Source of the DNA: Bacillota bacterium
GTDB taxonomy: Bacteria > Bacillota > Clostridia > Acetivibrionales > DTU013
Assembly (NCBI GenBank): GCA_023435925.1
Contig: JAEZLF010000012.1
Span: forward strand, 1-28,722
Length of the DNA stretch: 28,722 nt
Direction: 5' to 3'
Below are positions 21,584 through 28,722 of the stretch, piece after piece. The notes beneath the pieces are model-generated. The model was given only the letters and a program-made list of their open reading frames with translations, had not been told where the DNA came from and did no database searches. The position numbers and the translations under genes are program-made. Within the stretch, counting starts at the first letter, position 1; every line of letters begins with the position of its first letter.

Positions 21584-22675
21584 ATGAGGGCGTATTTAGC
21601 GCTGGAGGATGGAACTGTATTTGAAGGCAGCAGCTTTGGCGCTGTCGGAGAGGTGACGGGTGAACTGGTTTTCAACACCGGGATGACAGGATATCAGGAG
21701 GTTCTGACAGACCCGTCTTATTATGGCCAAATTGTAACAATGACATATCCACTGATTGGAAACTACGGTATTAATCCGGAGGATGTTGAATCGGTAAAGC
21801 CCCATTTAAGGGGATTTATTGTCCGGGAAATATGCAAGACCCCTAGCAACTGGCGATCTCTTGAGACATTGAGCGATTATTTGAGCAGAAACGGTGTTAT
21901 TGGGATAGAGGGTATTGATACCAGAGCTTTAACGAGAATTCTACGGGATCGGGGAGCCATGAAAGGAATGATTACAACTGACCCGGCGTTTGATTTCAGT
22001 GAAAAGTCCGACAAAATTAGAGAATTCTCCGTCCAACATCCTGTCATGGAGGTAACGGTTGAGGAAATGCACCACTTTCAGGGAGGTGGTGCAAGGGTGG
22101 CATTGCTGGATTATGGTATTAAGCAGAATATCATTCGTTCGCTTTTAGGCAGGGGCTGTGAGGTTTATCAATTCCCGGCATCAGCAACAGCAGAAGAGAT
22201 TTTGGCGGTAGATCCTGATGGTATCATGCTGTCCAATGGCCCGGGTGATCCAAAAGAATGTGTTCTTCAGATAGAGACCATCAAACAGCTGATTGGGAAA
22301 AAGCCGCTGTTTGGGATATGCCTCGGACATCAGCTTACAGCTCTTGCCATGGGCGCCGATACGGGAAAGATGAAGTATGGTCACAGAGGCTGCAACCATC
22401 CGGTGAAAGATATGAAGAGAGATCTGACTTATATCACTTCTCAGAATCATGGATACACGATCCTTGAAGAGAGTCTGGATCCCAAAAGAATGGTGATCAG
22501 CCACAGAAACATGAATGATGGTACGATAGAGGGAATCCTATATACGGACATACCGGCTTTTACCGTGCAATTTCATCCTGAGGCATCACCTGGGCCTGGT
22601 GACACAGCCTATTTATTTGATCGGTTTCTCAATATGATGAAGAACCGGAAAGGAGATCAGCATGCCACGACGTAA
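21584..22675 (+). CDS. carA: Carbamoyl-phosphate synthase small (glutaminase) subunit
   Basis: 363 residues. It releases ammonia from glutamine and channels it to CarB. The N-terminal CPSase domain (RAYLALEDGTVFEGSSFG, MTGYQEVLTDPSYYGQIV) is followed by a class I glutamine amidotransferase domain with the catalytic cysteine in FGICLGHQ near residue 246 and the His-Glu pair in QFHPEASPGP. The open frame reaches back to 21521 inside pyrF, but ATG 21584 has AGGAG 8 bases before it and begins the conserved N terminus. It overlaps carB by 14 bases. As the pyr-linked copy it is equivalent to pyrAA of Bacillus. Confidence 0.96.
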   Translation: MRAYLALEDGTVFEGSSFGAVGEVTGELVFNTGMTGYQEVLTDPSYYGQIVTMTYPLIGNYGINPEDVESVKPHLRGFIVREICKTPSNWRSLETLSDYLSRNGVIGIEGIDTRALTRILRDRGAMKGMITTDPAFDFSEKSDKIREFSVQHPVMEVTVEEMHHFQGGGARVALLDYGIKQNIIRSLLGRGCEVYQFPASATAEEILAVDPDGIMLSNGPGDPKECVLQIETIKQLIGKKPLFGICLGHQLTALAMGADTGKMKYGHRGCNHPVKDMKRDLTYITSQNHGYTILEESLDPKRMVISHRNMNDGTIEGILYTDIPAFTVQFHPEASPGPGDTAYLFDRFLNMMKNRKGDQHATT

Positions 22676-25600
22676 TGATGTCAATAAAGTTATGGTGATT
22701 GGCTCAGGTCCGATTATTATCGGTCAAGCTGCCGAATTTGACTATGCAGGAACACAAGCGTGCCAAACATTAAAAGAAGAAGGCCTGGAGGTTATTCTGG
22801 TCAATAGCAATCCAGCTACCATTATGACTGACACGAATATGGCCGACAAAATTTATATAGAGCCTCTCAATATTCCGACATTGCAGAAAATCATTCTAAA
22901 GGAAAAGCCAGACAGCCTTCTGCCGACCTTGGGTGGTCAGACAGGCCTCAACCTGGCAATGGAGCTGGCTGAATCCGGATTTCTGGAGGAACAGAAGGTC
23001 AAGCTTCTTGGAACAGCAACCGAAGCGATTAAAATGGCTGAGGATAGACAGGCTTTTAAGGATACCATGGAGAGCATCGGTGAACCCTGTATTGCAAGTA
23101 AAGTCGTTACTACGGTTGAAGATGCGCTGGCTTTTGCACAGGAGATTGAATATCCGGTGATTGTAAGACCGGCATATACGCTTGGTGGAACAGGGGGAGG
23201 CATTGCATACGATCGGGAGCAGCTAAATGAAATTGCCACCAATGGACTTCGGTTAAGCCGTGTCGGACAGGCTTTGATCGAAAAATGCATATCCGGTTGG
23301 AAGGAAATCGAATATGAAGTGATACGGGATGGAAAGGGAAATGTGATTAGTGTATGTAACATGGAAAACGTCGACCCGGTAGGTGTACACACAGGAGACA
23401 GTATTGTTGTGGCACCTTCCCAGACGCTTTCAGACAAGGAATATCAGATGCTGCGCACAGCTTCTCTTAAAATCATATCCGCACTGGGGATTGAAGGCGG
23501 CTGCAATGTGCAGTTTGCGCTGCATCCTACCAGCTATGAGTACGCTGTTATTGAAGTAAATCCCAGGGTCAGCCGCTCATCAGCATTGGCATCGAAAGCG
23601 ACAGGCTATCCCATAGCGAAGGTGGCAACCAAAATAGCCATCGGCTATGGATTGGATGAAATAAAAAATGCGGTCACCGGCGTGACATTTGCCTGCTTTG
23701 AACCCACACTGGATTATGTGGTAGTAAAAATCCCCAAATGGCCCTTTGACAAATTTGTCAAGGCAAAACGGACACTGGGGACACAGATGAAGGCGACGGG
23801 CGAAGTCATGTCCATCAGCAGTTCCTTTGAAGCCGCTCTGATGAAGGCGGTAAGGTCTCTGGAGCTTGGCATATTCACTCTTGAGCAGGAACTGTACAGA
23901 AATCTGGATACAGACACCATTGAAAGGAAGCTTCATGATGTCAATGATGAAAGACTATTTGTCATAGCGGAAGCTTTACGAAGAGGGATTACGGTTGAGA
24001 AAATACACGACATCACTACAATAGATGATTTTTTCCTCTGTAAGATCAGAGAATTGGTGAATATGGAGGAAGAGCTGAAAACAGTAACATTGGAGAGCAT
24101 TTCACCTGAGCTGCTGCGCAAGGCAAAAAGGCTCGGCTTTCCGGACGTGACGATTGCGCGGTACACAGGGTCGGACAGGCTTTCAGTAAAAAGAAAGCGA
24201 AACGAGATGGGTATTCATGCGGTTTATAAAATGGTTGACACGTGTGCGGCGGAGTTTGAAGCGGTTTCTCCTTATTATTATTCTACCTACGACCTGTTTA
24301 GTGAAGTAAAGAAGTCAGATAGGAAAAAGATACTGGTAATCGGCTCCGGACCGATACGGATCGGACAGGGAATAGAATTCGACTACTGCTCGGTTCACTC
24401 GGTCTGGGCTTTAAAAGAACAGGGGTACGAGACGATCATTGCCAATAACAATCCCGAGACGGTGAGCACGGACTTTGATACCTCTGACAGGCTGTACTTT
24501 GAGCCTTTGACCATTGAGGATGTTGAAAATATCATTGAATGCGAAAAACCGGAGGGCGTCATTGTACAGTTCGGCGGTCAGACCGCCATCAAGCTGGTGA
24601 ATGCACTGAGTGAAATGGGAGTGAAGATTTTCGGTACCCAGGCGGAAAATGTGGATGCTGCCGAAGATCGGGAGAAGTTTGATAAAATACTGGAAGATGT
24701 GGGTATCCCGCGTCCGAAGGGCAAAACGGTATATACGCTGGAGCAGGCACTGAAGGCTGCCAATGAGCTGATTTATCCTGTACTGGTAAGACCGTCTTAT
24801 GTTCTCGGCGGCCAGGGCATGGAAATTGCGTATAGTGATAAGGACATCGTTGAGTTTATGGAGATCATCAACCGTGTGAAGCAAGAACACCCTATATTGG
24901 TGGATAAATACCTGATGGGTAAGGAAATCGAGGTTGATGCGATCTGTGACGGCGAAAGCATACTAATACCCGGTATTATGGAACATCTGGAAAGGGCCGG
25001 TGTACACTCCGGAGACAGTATTTCTGTGTATCCTGCAACATCCCTCAGCGAAACAATCGTGAATAAAATCATTGATTGCTCTGAGAAGCTCGCTAAGGCG
25101 CTGAATGTGATTGGTCTGATTAATATTCAGTATGTGCTGTACAATAACGAACTCTATGTAATCGAGGTCAATCCCAGATCAAGCCGCACTGTCCCTTATA
25201 TCAGCAAGGTCACAGGCATACCGATGGTGAATATCGCAACGAAGATTATGACCGGCAAAAAGCTCAGCGATTTCAGATTTGGAACCGGCTTATACAAAAA
25301 CGCTGATTATTTTGCAATCAAGGTACCGGTGTTTTCCTTTGAAAAGCTCCACGATGTAGATACCAGTCTTGGCCCGGAGATGAAGTCAACCGGAGAGGTG
25401 CTGGGTATTGGAAAAACAATCTCCGAGGCTTTGTATAAAGGCATTACAGCTACAGGCCTCAAGCTTCCCCAGCATGGAGGCGGTGTTCTGATGACCGTCA
25501 GGGATTCTGACAAAACAGAGCTGATTCCGTTGGCGGAACAGTTTGAAAAGCTGGGCTTTGAGCTTTGGGCAACCGGCAAGACGGCAAATATGCTGAATAT

Positions 25601-25877
25601 ACACGGAATTGCGACGAATGCCGTTAAGAAGATTGATGAGGGATCGCCTAATATACTGGATCTCATTTCCTCCGGCAGGATTAAGCTTGTGGTCAATACA
25701 CCGACCAAGGGGAGGCAGCCTGCCAGAGACGGCTTCATGATCCGGCGTAAATCAGTGGAAATGTCCATACCCTGCCTGACCTCACTGGACACGGCGAAAG
25801 CGATTTTGAGCTGTATTGAGATGGAAAAGCAGAGCGGTGATATGGAGGTTATTGATCTAAGTGTGTTTGAGAATTAA
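22662..25877 (+). CDS. carB: Carbamoyl-phosphate synthase large subunit
   Basis: 1071 residues, full length. It makes carbamoyl phosphate from bicarbonate, two ATP and CarA-derived ammonia. Two homologous halves are clear: each opens with a VIGSGPI(I/R)IGQ block (near residues 10 and 555) and holds an ATP-grasp domain (VIVRPAYTLGGTGGG in the first, VLVRPSYVLGGQGMEIA in the second; IEVNPR(V/S)SR in both). The C-terminal MGS-like allosteric domain (about 935-1071, with GFELWATGKTANML) is where nucleotides usually act. Start ATG at 22662, within the end of carA, has AAGGAG 6-7 bases upstream. Confidence 0.98.
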   Translation: MPRRNDVNKVMVIGSGPIIIGQAAEFDYAGTQACQTLKEEGLEVILVNSNPATIMTDTNMADKIYIEPLNIPTLQKIILKEKPDSLLPTLGGQTGLNLAMELAESGFLEEQKVKLLGTATEAIKMAEDRQAFKDTMESIGEPCIASKVVTTVEDALAFAQEIEYPVIVRPAYTLGGTGGGIAYDREQLNEIATNGLRLSRVGQALIEKCISGWKEIEYEVIRDGKGNVISVCNMENVDPVGVHTGDSIVVAPSQTLSDKEYQMLRTASLKIISALGIEGGCNVQFALHPTSYEYAVIEVNPRVSRSSALASKATGYPIAKVATKIAIGYGLDEIKNAVTGVTFACFEPTLDYVVVKIPKWPFDKFVKAKRTLGTQMKATGEVMSISSSFEAALMKAVRSLELGIFTLEQELYRNLDTDTIERKLHDVNDERLFVIAEALRRGITVEKIHDITTIDDFFLCKIRELVNMEEELKTVTLESISPELLRKAKRLGFPDVTIARYTGSDRLSVKRKRNEMGIHAVYKMVDTCAAEFEAVSPYYYSTYDLFSEVKKSDRKKILVIGSGPIRIGQGIEFDYCSVHSVWALKEQGYETIIANNNPETVSTDFDTSDRLYFEPLTIEDVENIIECEKPEGVIVQFGGQTAIKLVNALSEMGVKIFGTQAENVDAAEDREKFDKILEDVGIPRPKGKTVYTLEQALKAANELIYPVLVRPSYVLGGQGMEIAYSDKDIVEFMEIINRVKQEHPILVDKYLMGKEIEVDAICDGESILIPGIMEHLERAGVHSGDSISVYPATSLSETIVNKIIDCSEKLAKALNVIGLINIQYVLYNNELYVIEVNPRSSRTVPYISKVTGIPMVNIATKIMTGKKLSDFRFGTGLYKNADYFAIKVPVFSFEKLHDVDTSLGPEMKSTGEVLGIGKTISEALYKGITATGLKLPQHGGGVLMTVRDSDKTELIPLAEQFEKLGFELWATGKTANMLNIHGIATNAVKKIDEGSPNILDLISSGRIKLVVNTPTKGRQPARDGFMIRRKSVEMSIPCLTSLDTAKAILSCIEMEKQSGDMEVIDLSVFEN

Positions 25878-25926
25878 TACGGAAGGCTTGAGATATGATG
25901 TAAGAAGCCGGTGAGCTTATTGCACA

Positions 25927-26032
25927 GAGTAAGGCGTAGAGTACAGTACAGAGTACGACACAAGTAAGGTTTAGAGTACGACACAGGGTACAGCACAGAG
26001 TACAGTAAAAGTACGGCATAAAGTACGGTATG
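25927..26032 (+). repeat. Degenerate 12-bp tandem repeat upstream of pyrK
   Basis: Nine units of 11-12 bases with consensus near GAGTACRRYACA: starts at 25927, 25939, 25951, 25963, 25974, 25986, 25998, 26010 and 26021. It fills most of the 165-base carB-pyrK gap and runs up to the GGGAGG ribosome site of pyrK. It has no coding sense in the pyrK frame and no terminator-like hairpin. Confidence 0.8.
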
Positions 26033-26042
26033 GGAGGTATAT

Positions 26043-26828
26043 ATGGCAAAGCAGCTGAAGGATCAGGTAAAAAGCATTGATATGCTTGCAGAGGATATAT
26101 ACAGGATGACGGTGGAATCGGAGTACATTTCGGCTCATGCCGCAGCAGGGCAATTTGTCAATATCAAATGCTGCGAAGGGTACCAGACCTTGCTGCGGCG
26201 CCCTGTCAGCATCTGCTCGGTCAACAGAGGGAATAAGACATATGACCTGCTTTTTCAGAAAAAAGGCAGTGGTACAGGCTTGCTTGCAAACAAGAAGGCC
26301 GGTGATGAACTGGATGTATTGGGACCGTTGGGAAATGGGTTTGACCTGAATGAAAGATATGAACGAATTGCCGTAATCGGCGGAGGAATCGGTATTTTTC
26401 CGCTGCTGTTTCTACTGAATGAAAGCAAGGCCCGTGTTAAAAAGGCTTACCTTGGCTTCCGTTCAAAAAATCTGGTGGTGCTGGAGAAGGAATTCAGCGA
26501 CAGCGCCGATATATTGAAGATTACCACAGATGATGGAAGCTATGGCACCGGAGGATTCATCACAAATCTTCTGGAAAAAGATATGGATGATGAACCATTC
26601 GACATGATTTATTCATGCGGGCCAACGCCCATGCTGAAGAATGTTGTAAACATTGCAAACAGCCGGAATGTCGAAAGCCAGATTTCACTGGAGCAGCGCA
26701 TGGGGTGCGGATTCGGTGCCTGCCTGGTGTGTGCCTGCAAAACACGGGATGTAAATCATGGTGAGCAATACAGTCATGTGTGTAAGGATGGACCGGTTTT
26801 TAACGGAAGAGATATTATTTTTGCATAA
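26043..26828 (+). CDS. pyrK: Dihydroorotate dehydrogenase B, electron-transfer subunit
   Basis: 261 residues. It carries electrons from the PyrD flavin to NAD+ through a [2Fe-2S] cluster and FAD. The ferredoxin-reductase fold shows the FAD motif RRPVSIC near residue 55, the nucleotide motif VIGGGIGIFPLLFLL near 111, CGPTPML near 195, and the C-terminal cluster ligands in GCGFGACLVCACKT with a fourth cysteine in HVCKDGPVF. ATG at 26043 follows GGGAGG by 6-7 bases. Its TAA stop is part of a 14-bp hairpin that begins the duplicated element downstream. Confidence 0.96.
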   Translation: MAKQLKDQVKSIDMLAEDIYRMTVESEYISAHAAAGQFVNIKCCEGYQTLLRRPVSICSVNRGNKTYDLLFQKKGSGTGLLANKKAGDELDVLGPLGNGFDLNERYERIAVIGGGIGIFPLLFLLNESKARVKKAYLGFRSKNLVVLEKEFSDSADILKITTDDGSYGTGGFITNLLEKDMDDEPFDMIYSCGPTPMLKNVVNIANSRNVESQISLEQRMGCGFGACLVCACKTRDVNHGEQYSHVCKDGPVFNGRDIIFA

Positions 26829-26851
26829 CGTCACTCATGACGTTATGCAAA
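26820..26851 (+). terminator. Long hairpin over the pyrK stop codon
   Basis: TTTGCATAACGTCA at 26820-26833 pairs perfectly over 14 bases with 26838-26851 around CTCA. No T-run follows, so it is not a standard intrinsic terminator; it may stabilise the upstream mRNA or slow ribosomes at the stop. Confidence 0.4.
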
Positions 26852-27072
26852 CGCCACGTTAAGGCGTGGCGCACGAAGTGTAGCGCAGGGCAAATTCATT
26901 TTGCCCGGAGCGAGGGGGTATGGGGGCTTGTCCCCCATTGGAAATAGAATAACGTCACTCATGACGTTATGCAAACGCCACGTTAAGACGTGGCGCACGA
27001 AGTGTAGCGCAGGGCGAATTCATTTTGCCCGGAGCGAGGGGGTATGGGGGCTTGTCCCCCATTGGAAATAGA
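26825..27072 (+). repeat. 124-bp tandemly duplicated multi-hairpin element between pyrK and pyrD
   Basis: Copy 1 is 26825-26948, copy 2 is 26949-27072; they differ at two positions only (26864 G / 26988 A, and 26892 A / 27016 G). Each copy holds, in order: a stem with TAACGTCA/TGACGTTA arms; CGCCACG/CGTGGCG (26852-26858 with 26865-26871 in copy 1); a small CAC-GAA-GTG hairpin; GGGCAAA/TTTGCCC (26888-26894 with 26900-26906); and ATGGGGG/CCCCCAT (26920-26926 with 26932-26938). The period is not a multiple of three and no coding frame is supported. I do not recognise the family; it resembles a modular intergenic repeat with conserved RNA structure. Confidence 0.92.
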
Positions 27073-27085
27073 ATAACATAGCCGG

Positions 27086-27111
27086 GTATATCATGATTTA
27101 CTGTGATATAC
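27086..27111 (+). promoter_or_regulatory. Inverted repeat just upstream of the pyrD ribosome site
   Basis: GTATATCA at 27086-27093 and TGATATAC at 27104-27111 are perfect 8-base complements with a 10-base spacer, ending seven bases before AGGAGG at 27118-27123. It could be an operator or an RNA hairpin modulating pyrD translation. It lies outside the duplicated element. Confidence 0.4.
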
Positions 27112-27127
27112 TATATAGGAGGTACCT

Positions 27128-28048
27128 GTGAACGGAATTGATTTATCGGTTCAAGTCGGAGAGCTTAAGCTAAAAAATCCTGTCATTGCTGCTTCCGGCA
27201 CATTTGGCTTCGGCAGGGAGCACGCAGAGTATATGGATTTAAACAAGCTGGGTGGTATCAGTGTGAAAGGCCTTACATTAAAGCCCAGACAGGGAAATAA
27301 GCCTCCAAGGGTTGCGGAAACTCCTGCAGGAATGCTGAACAGTGTTGGACTCCAAAATCCGGGTGTTGAAGCATTTATTGAAAATGAGATCGGTTTTTTA
27401 AGAAAATATTCTGCAGCGATCATTGCCAATATCGCAGGCAATACCATTGAAGAATATTGCGAGATGGCCCGAATATTATCGGAATCGGATATTGACGCCA
27501 TTGAGCTGAATGTATCCTGTCCGAATGTGAAGGCGGGATGTGTAGCGTTTGGCAACAGTCCAAAAGGAATTTCAGAAATTACCGGACAGGTAAGGAAATT
27601 CTGCAAAATGCCCTTGATAGTCAAGCTGACGCCCAATGTTTCAAACATTGCAGAAATTGCTGTTGCTGCGGAACAAGCCGGAGCAGATGCTGTCTCGCTG
27701 ATTAATACCCTTTTGGGGATGGCAATTAATATCGAAACACGAAGGCCGGTGCTTGCTAATAATACAGGAGGTCTATCCGGGCCGGCTGTGAAGCCGATTG
27801 CGGTCAGGATGGTATACGAAGTAGCTCAGGCAGTGAAAATACCTGTGATCGGTATGGGCGGTATTTCCACCGGCTGTGATGCCATAGAGTTTCTCCTGGC
27901 CGGTGCAACAGCAGTGATGGTGGGGACGGCGGGGCTTATCCATCCGGATGCATGCGTCGGGGTCTGTGACGGTATTGAGGAATATATGGTAAGGCACCGC
28001 TTGAAGAGCTTACGTGAGTTAACGGGAAAATTAGAAATATACAGGTGA
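27128..28048 (+). CDS. pyrD: Dihydroorotate dehydrogenase, catalytic subunit (class 1B)
   Basis: 306 residues. FMN enzyme that oxidises dihydroorotate to orotate, working with PyrK. The class 1 pattern is clear: NPVIAASGTFGFGREH, NSVGLQNPGVEAF, the catalytic cysteine in ELNVSCPNVKAG, KLTPNVSNI, and the FMN-phosphate motifs VIGMGGISTGCDAIEF and GATAVMVGTA. GTG at 27128 is supported by AGGAGG 4-5 bases upstream. In the operon it is separated from pyrK by about 300 bases of repeats, although the two subunits form one complex. No pyrE follows within the window. Confidence 0.97.
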   Translation: MNGIDLSVQVGELKLKNPVIAASGTFGFGREHAEYMDLNKLGGISVKGLTLKPRQGNKPPRVAETPAGMLNSVGLQNPGVEAFIENEIGFLRKYSAAIIANIAGNTIEEYCEMARILSESDIDAIELNVSCPNVKAGCVAFGNSPKGISEITGQVRKFCKMPLIVKLTPNVSNIAEIAVAAEQAGADAVSLINTLLGMAINIETRRPVLANNTGGLSGPAVKPIAVRMVYEVAQAVKIPVIGMGGISTGCDAIEFLLAGATAVMVGTAGLIHPDACVGVCDGIEEYMVRHRLKSLRELTGKLEIYR

Positions 28049-28052
28049 TAGT

Positions 28053-28722
28053 ATGAAGACAAGAATCATATTGGTTAGGCATGCTGAAGCGCTGGGGAAC
28101 AAGATACGGCATTTTCATGGCTGGACGGATTCCAGCATAACAGAAAGAGGCCATCTTCAGGCAGAAAGGGTAGCCGAAAGGCTGAAGGATATGGATATCG
28201 ACATCCTCTATTCCAGCAGCCTTGCAAGGACATTACAGACGGCACAGTATATATCAAAAGCCAAAACTCTGCCAATCAACCGGACGGATAAGCTGAAAGA
28301 AATAAACGGAGGCGATTGGGAGGATATGCCATGGAATGAATTGGCACAACGCTGGCCGGACGCTTACGAAACATGGGAAAACAAGCCTCACGTTCACCAA
28401 ATGCCCAATGGTGAGTCCATGATATTATTCCAGAAAAGGGTTGTGGATGAAGTCACACATATTATTAAGCAAAATCTGGGGAAGAATATATGTATTGTGA
28501 CTCATGGCACCGTCATAAGGGCATTGATCTGCCATTTCAGAGCTTGTGCCCTTGACGAAATGATCAACATTGCCTGGTGTGACAATACTGCCTTGACCAT
28601 CATGGATTATGAGAATGAACTTTTTACAACAGTTACCGAAGGCGATGCTACTCATCTTGGAAGCGACCTTGGAACTGTCACCAATCAGGATTGGTGGGAG
28701 GATTACATGAAGAAGGTCAGGG
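28053..28722 (+). CDS. Histidine phosphatase family protein (3' partial)
   Basis: Open from ATG 28053 to the window end, at least 223 residues, with no stop reached. The phosphohistidine motif is LVRHAEALGN with His10 (RHA in place of the more usual RHG); the second-shell motif SSLARTLQTA and the later catalytic histidine in VTHGTVIRAL near residue 151 follow, as does a Glu in LKEINGGDWE. This places it in the phosphoglycerate mutase-like/CobC-like branch; the true substrate cannot be told. It starts four bases after the pyrD stop with AGGTGATA upstream, so it looks like a member of the pyr operon, which would fit a nucleotide or sugar-phosphate phosphatase, but that is inference. Confidence 0.88.
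   Translation, partial: MKTRIILVRHAEALGNKIRHFHGWTDSSITERGHLQAERVAERLKDMDIDILYSSSLARTLQTAQYISKAKTLPINRTDKLKEINGGDWEDMPWNELAQRWPDAYETWENKPHVHQMPNGESMILFQKRVVDEVTHIIKQNLGKNICIVTHGTVIRALICHFRACALDEMINIAWCDNTALTIMDYENELFTTVTEGDATHLGSDLGTVTNQDWWEDYMKKVR

Noticed and set aside
22937..25792. Several 100-166 residue antisense frames inside carB
   Set aside because: They mirror the codon pattern of carB and have no ribosome sites or recognisable domains.
25927..26032. CRISPR or coding minisatellite before pyrK
   Set aside because: Units of 12 bases have no unique spacers, and no reading frame continues into pyrK with a start.
26825..27072. CRISPR array
   Set aside because: Two directly abutting 124-bp copies without spacers, and no cas genes nearby.
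27104..27112. Extended -10 promoter (TGATATACT) for pyrD
   Set aside because: It lacks a -35 and would start transcription within the ribosome site of pyrD; the inverted repeat explains the sequence better.

Overview
The window is a stretch of chromosome from an endospore-forming, Gram-positive anaerobe of the Clostridia type. The evidence is the gene content: a TepA/YlzJ/SpoIIIE block, the rny-ymdB-spoVS trio, a PyrR-attenuated pyr operon with a pyrK/pyrD (class 1B) dihydroorotate dehydrogenase, AAGGAGG-type ribosome sites with frequent TTG/GTG starts, and a textbook sigma-H promoter in front of spoVS. I cannot name the species. Almost all genes are on the + strand; only one chemoreceptor gene runs the other way.

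Layout. 1-891: the 3' part of a ClpP-like tepA gene, apparently frameshifted near its end, and ylzJ. 989-3124 (-): a chemoreceptor sitting between ylzJ and spoIIIE, facing ylzJ across a bidirectional terminator. 3409-7640: spoIIIE/ftsK and a membrane-anchored TPR protein. 7727-9817: a YgiQ-type radical SAM protein with a repeat-built basic tail. 9979-12986: RNase Y behind tandem promoters and a structured leader, then ymdB and spoVS. 13070-14081: a long inverted repeat followed by pgeF. 14091-17461: an oligopeptide-binding lipoprotein, lspA (its own promoter) and an RluD-type pseudouridine synthase. 17513-28048: the pyrimidine operon in the order PyrR leader/attenuator, pyrR, terminator, pyrB, pyrC, pyrF, carA, carB, pyrK, pyrD. 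28053-end: the start of a histidine-phosphatase gene cut off by the window.

How it works together. The pyr genes encode every step of UMP synthesis from glutamine and bicarbonate except orotate phosphoribosyltransferase (pyrE), which is not in the window. PyrR senses UMP/UTP against PRPP and controls readthrough of the leader terminator. LspA processes lipoproteins such as the neighbouring OppA-like protein. RNase Y and YmdB are RNA-turnover/signalling proteins commonly found together, and SpoIIIE and SpoVS serve sporulation.

Most of the sequence is conserved housekeeping DNA. The unexplained structure lies in the gaps: (a) a 124-bp tandemly duplicated, multi-hairpin element between pyrK and pyrD whose two sequence differences both keep the stems intact; (b) a gap-free three-way junction in the rny leader with tandem promoters, in front of what looks like an ATT start codon; (c) a 120-bp inverted repeat before pgeF; (d) several unrelated tandem repeats (11-12, 23, 30 and 124 bp units) placed at gene ends and gene junctions. 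I see no CRISPR array, transposase, phage gene, tRNA or rRNA.
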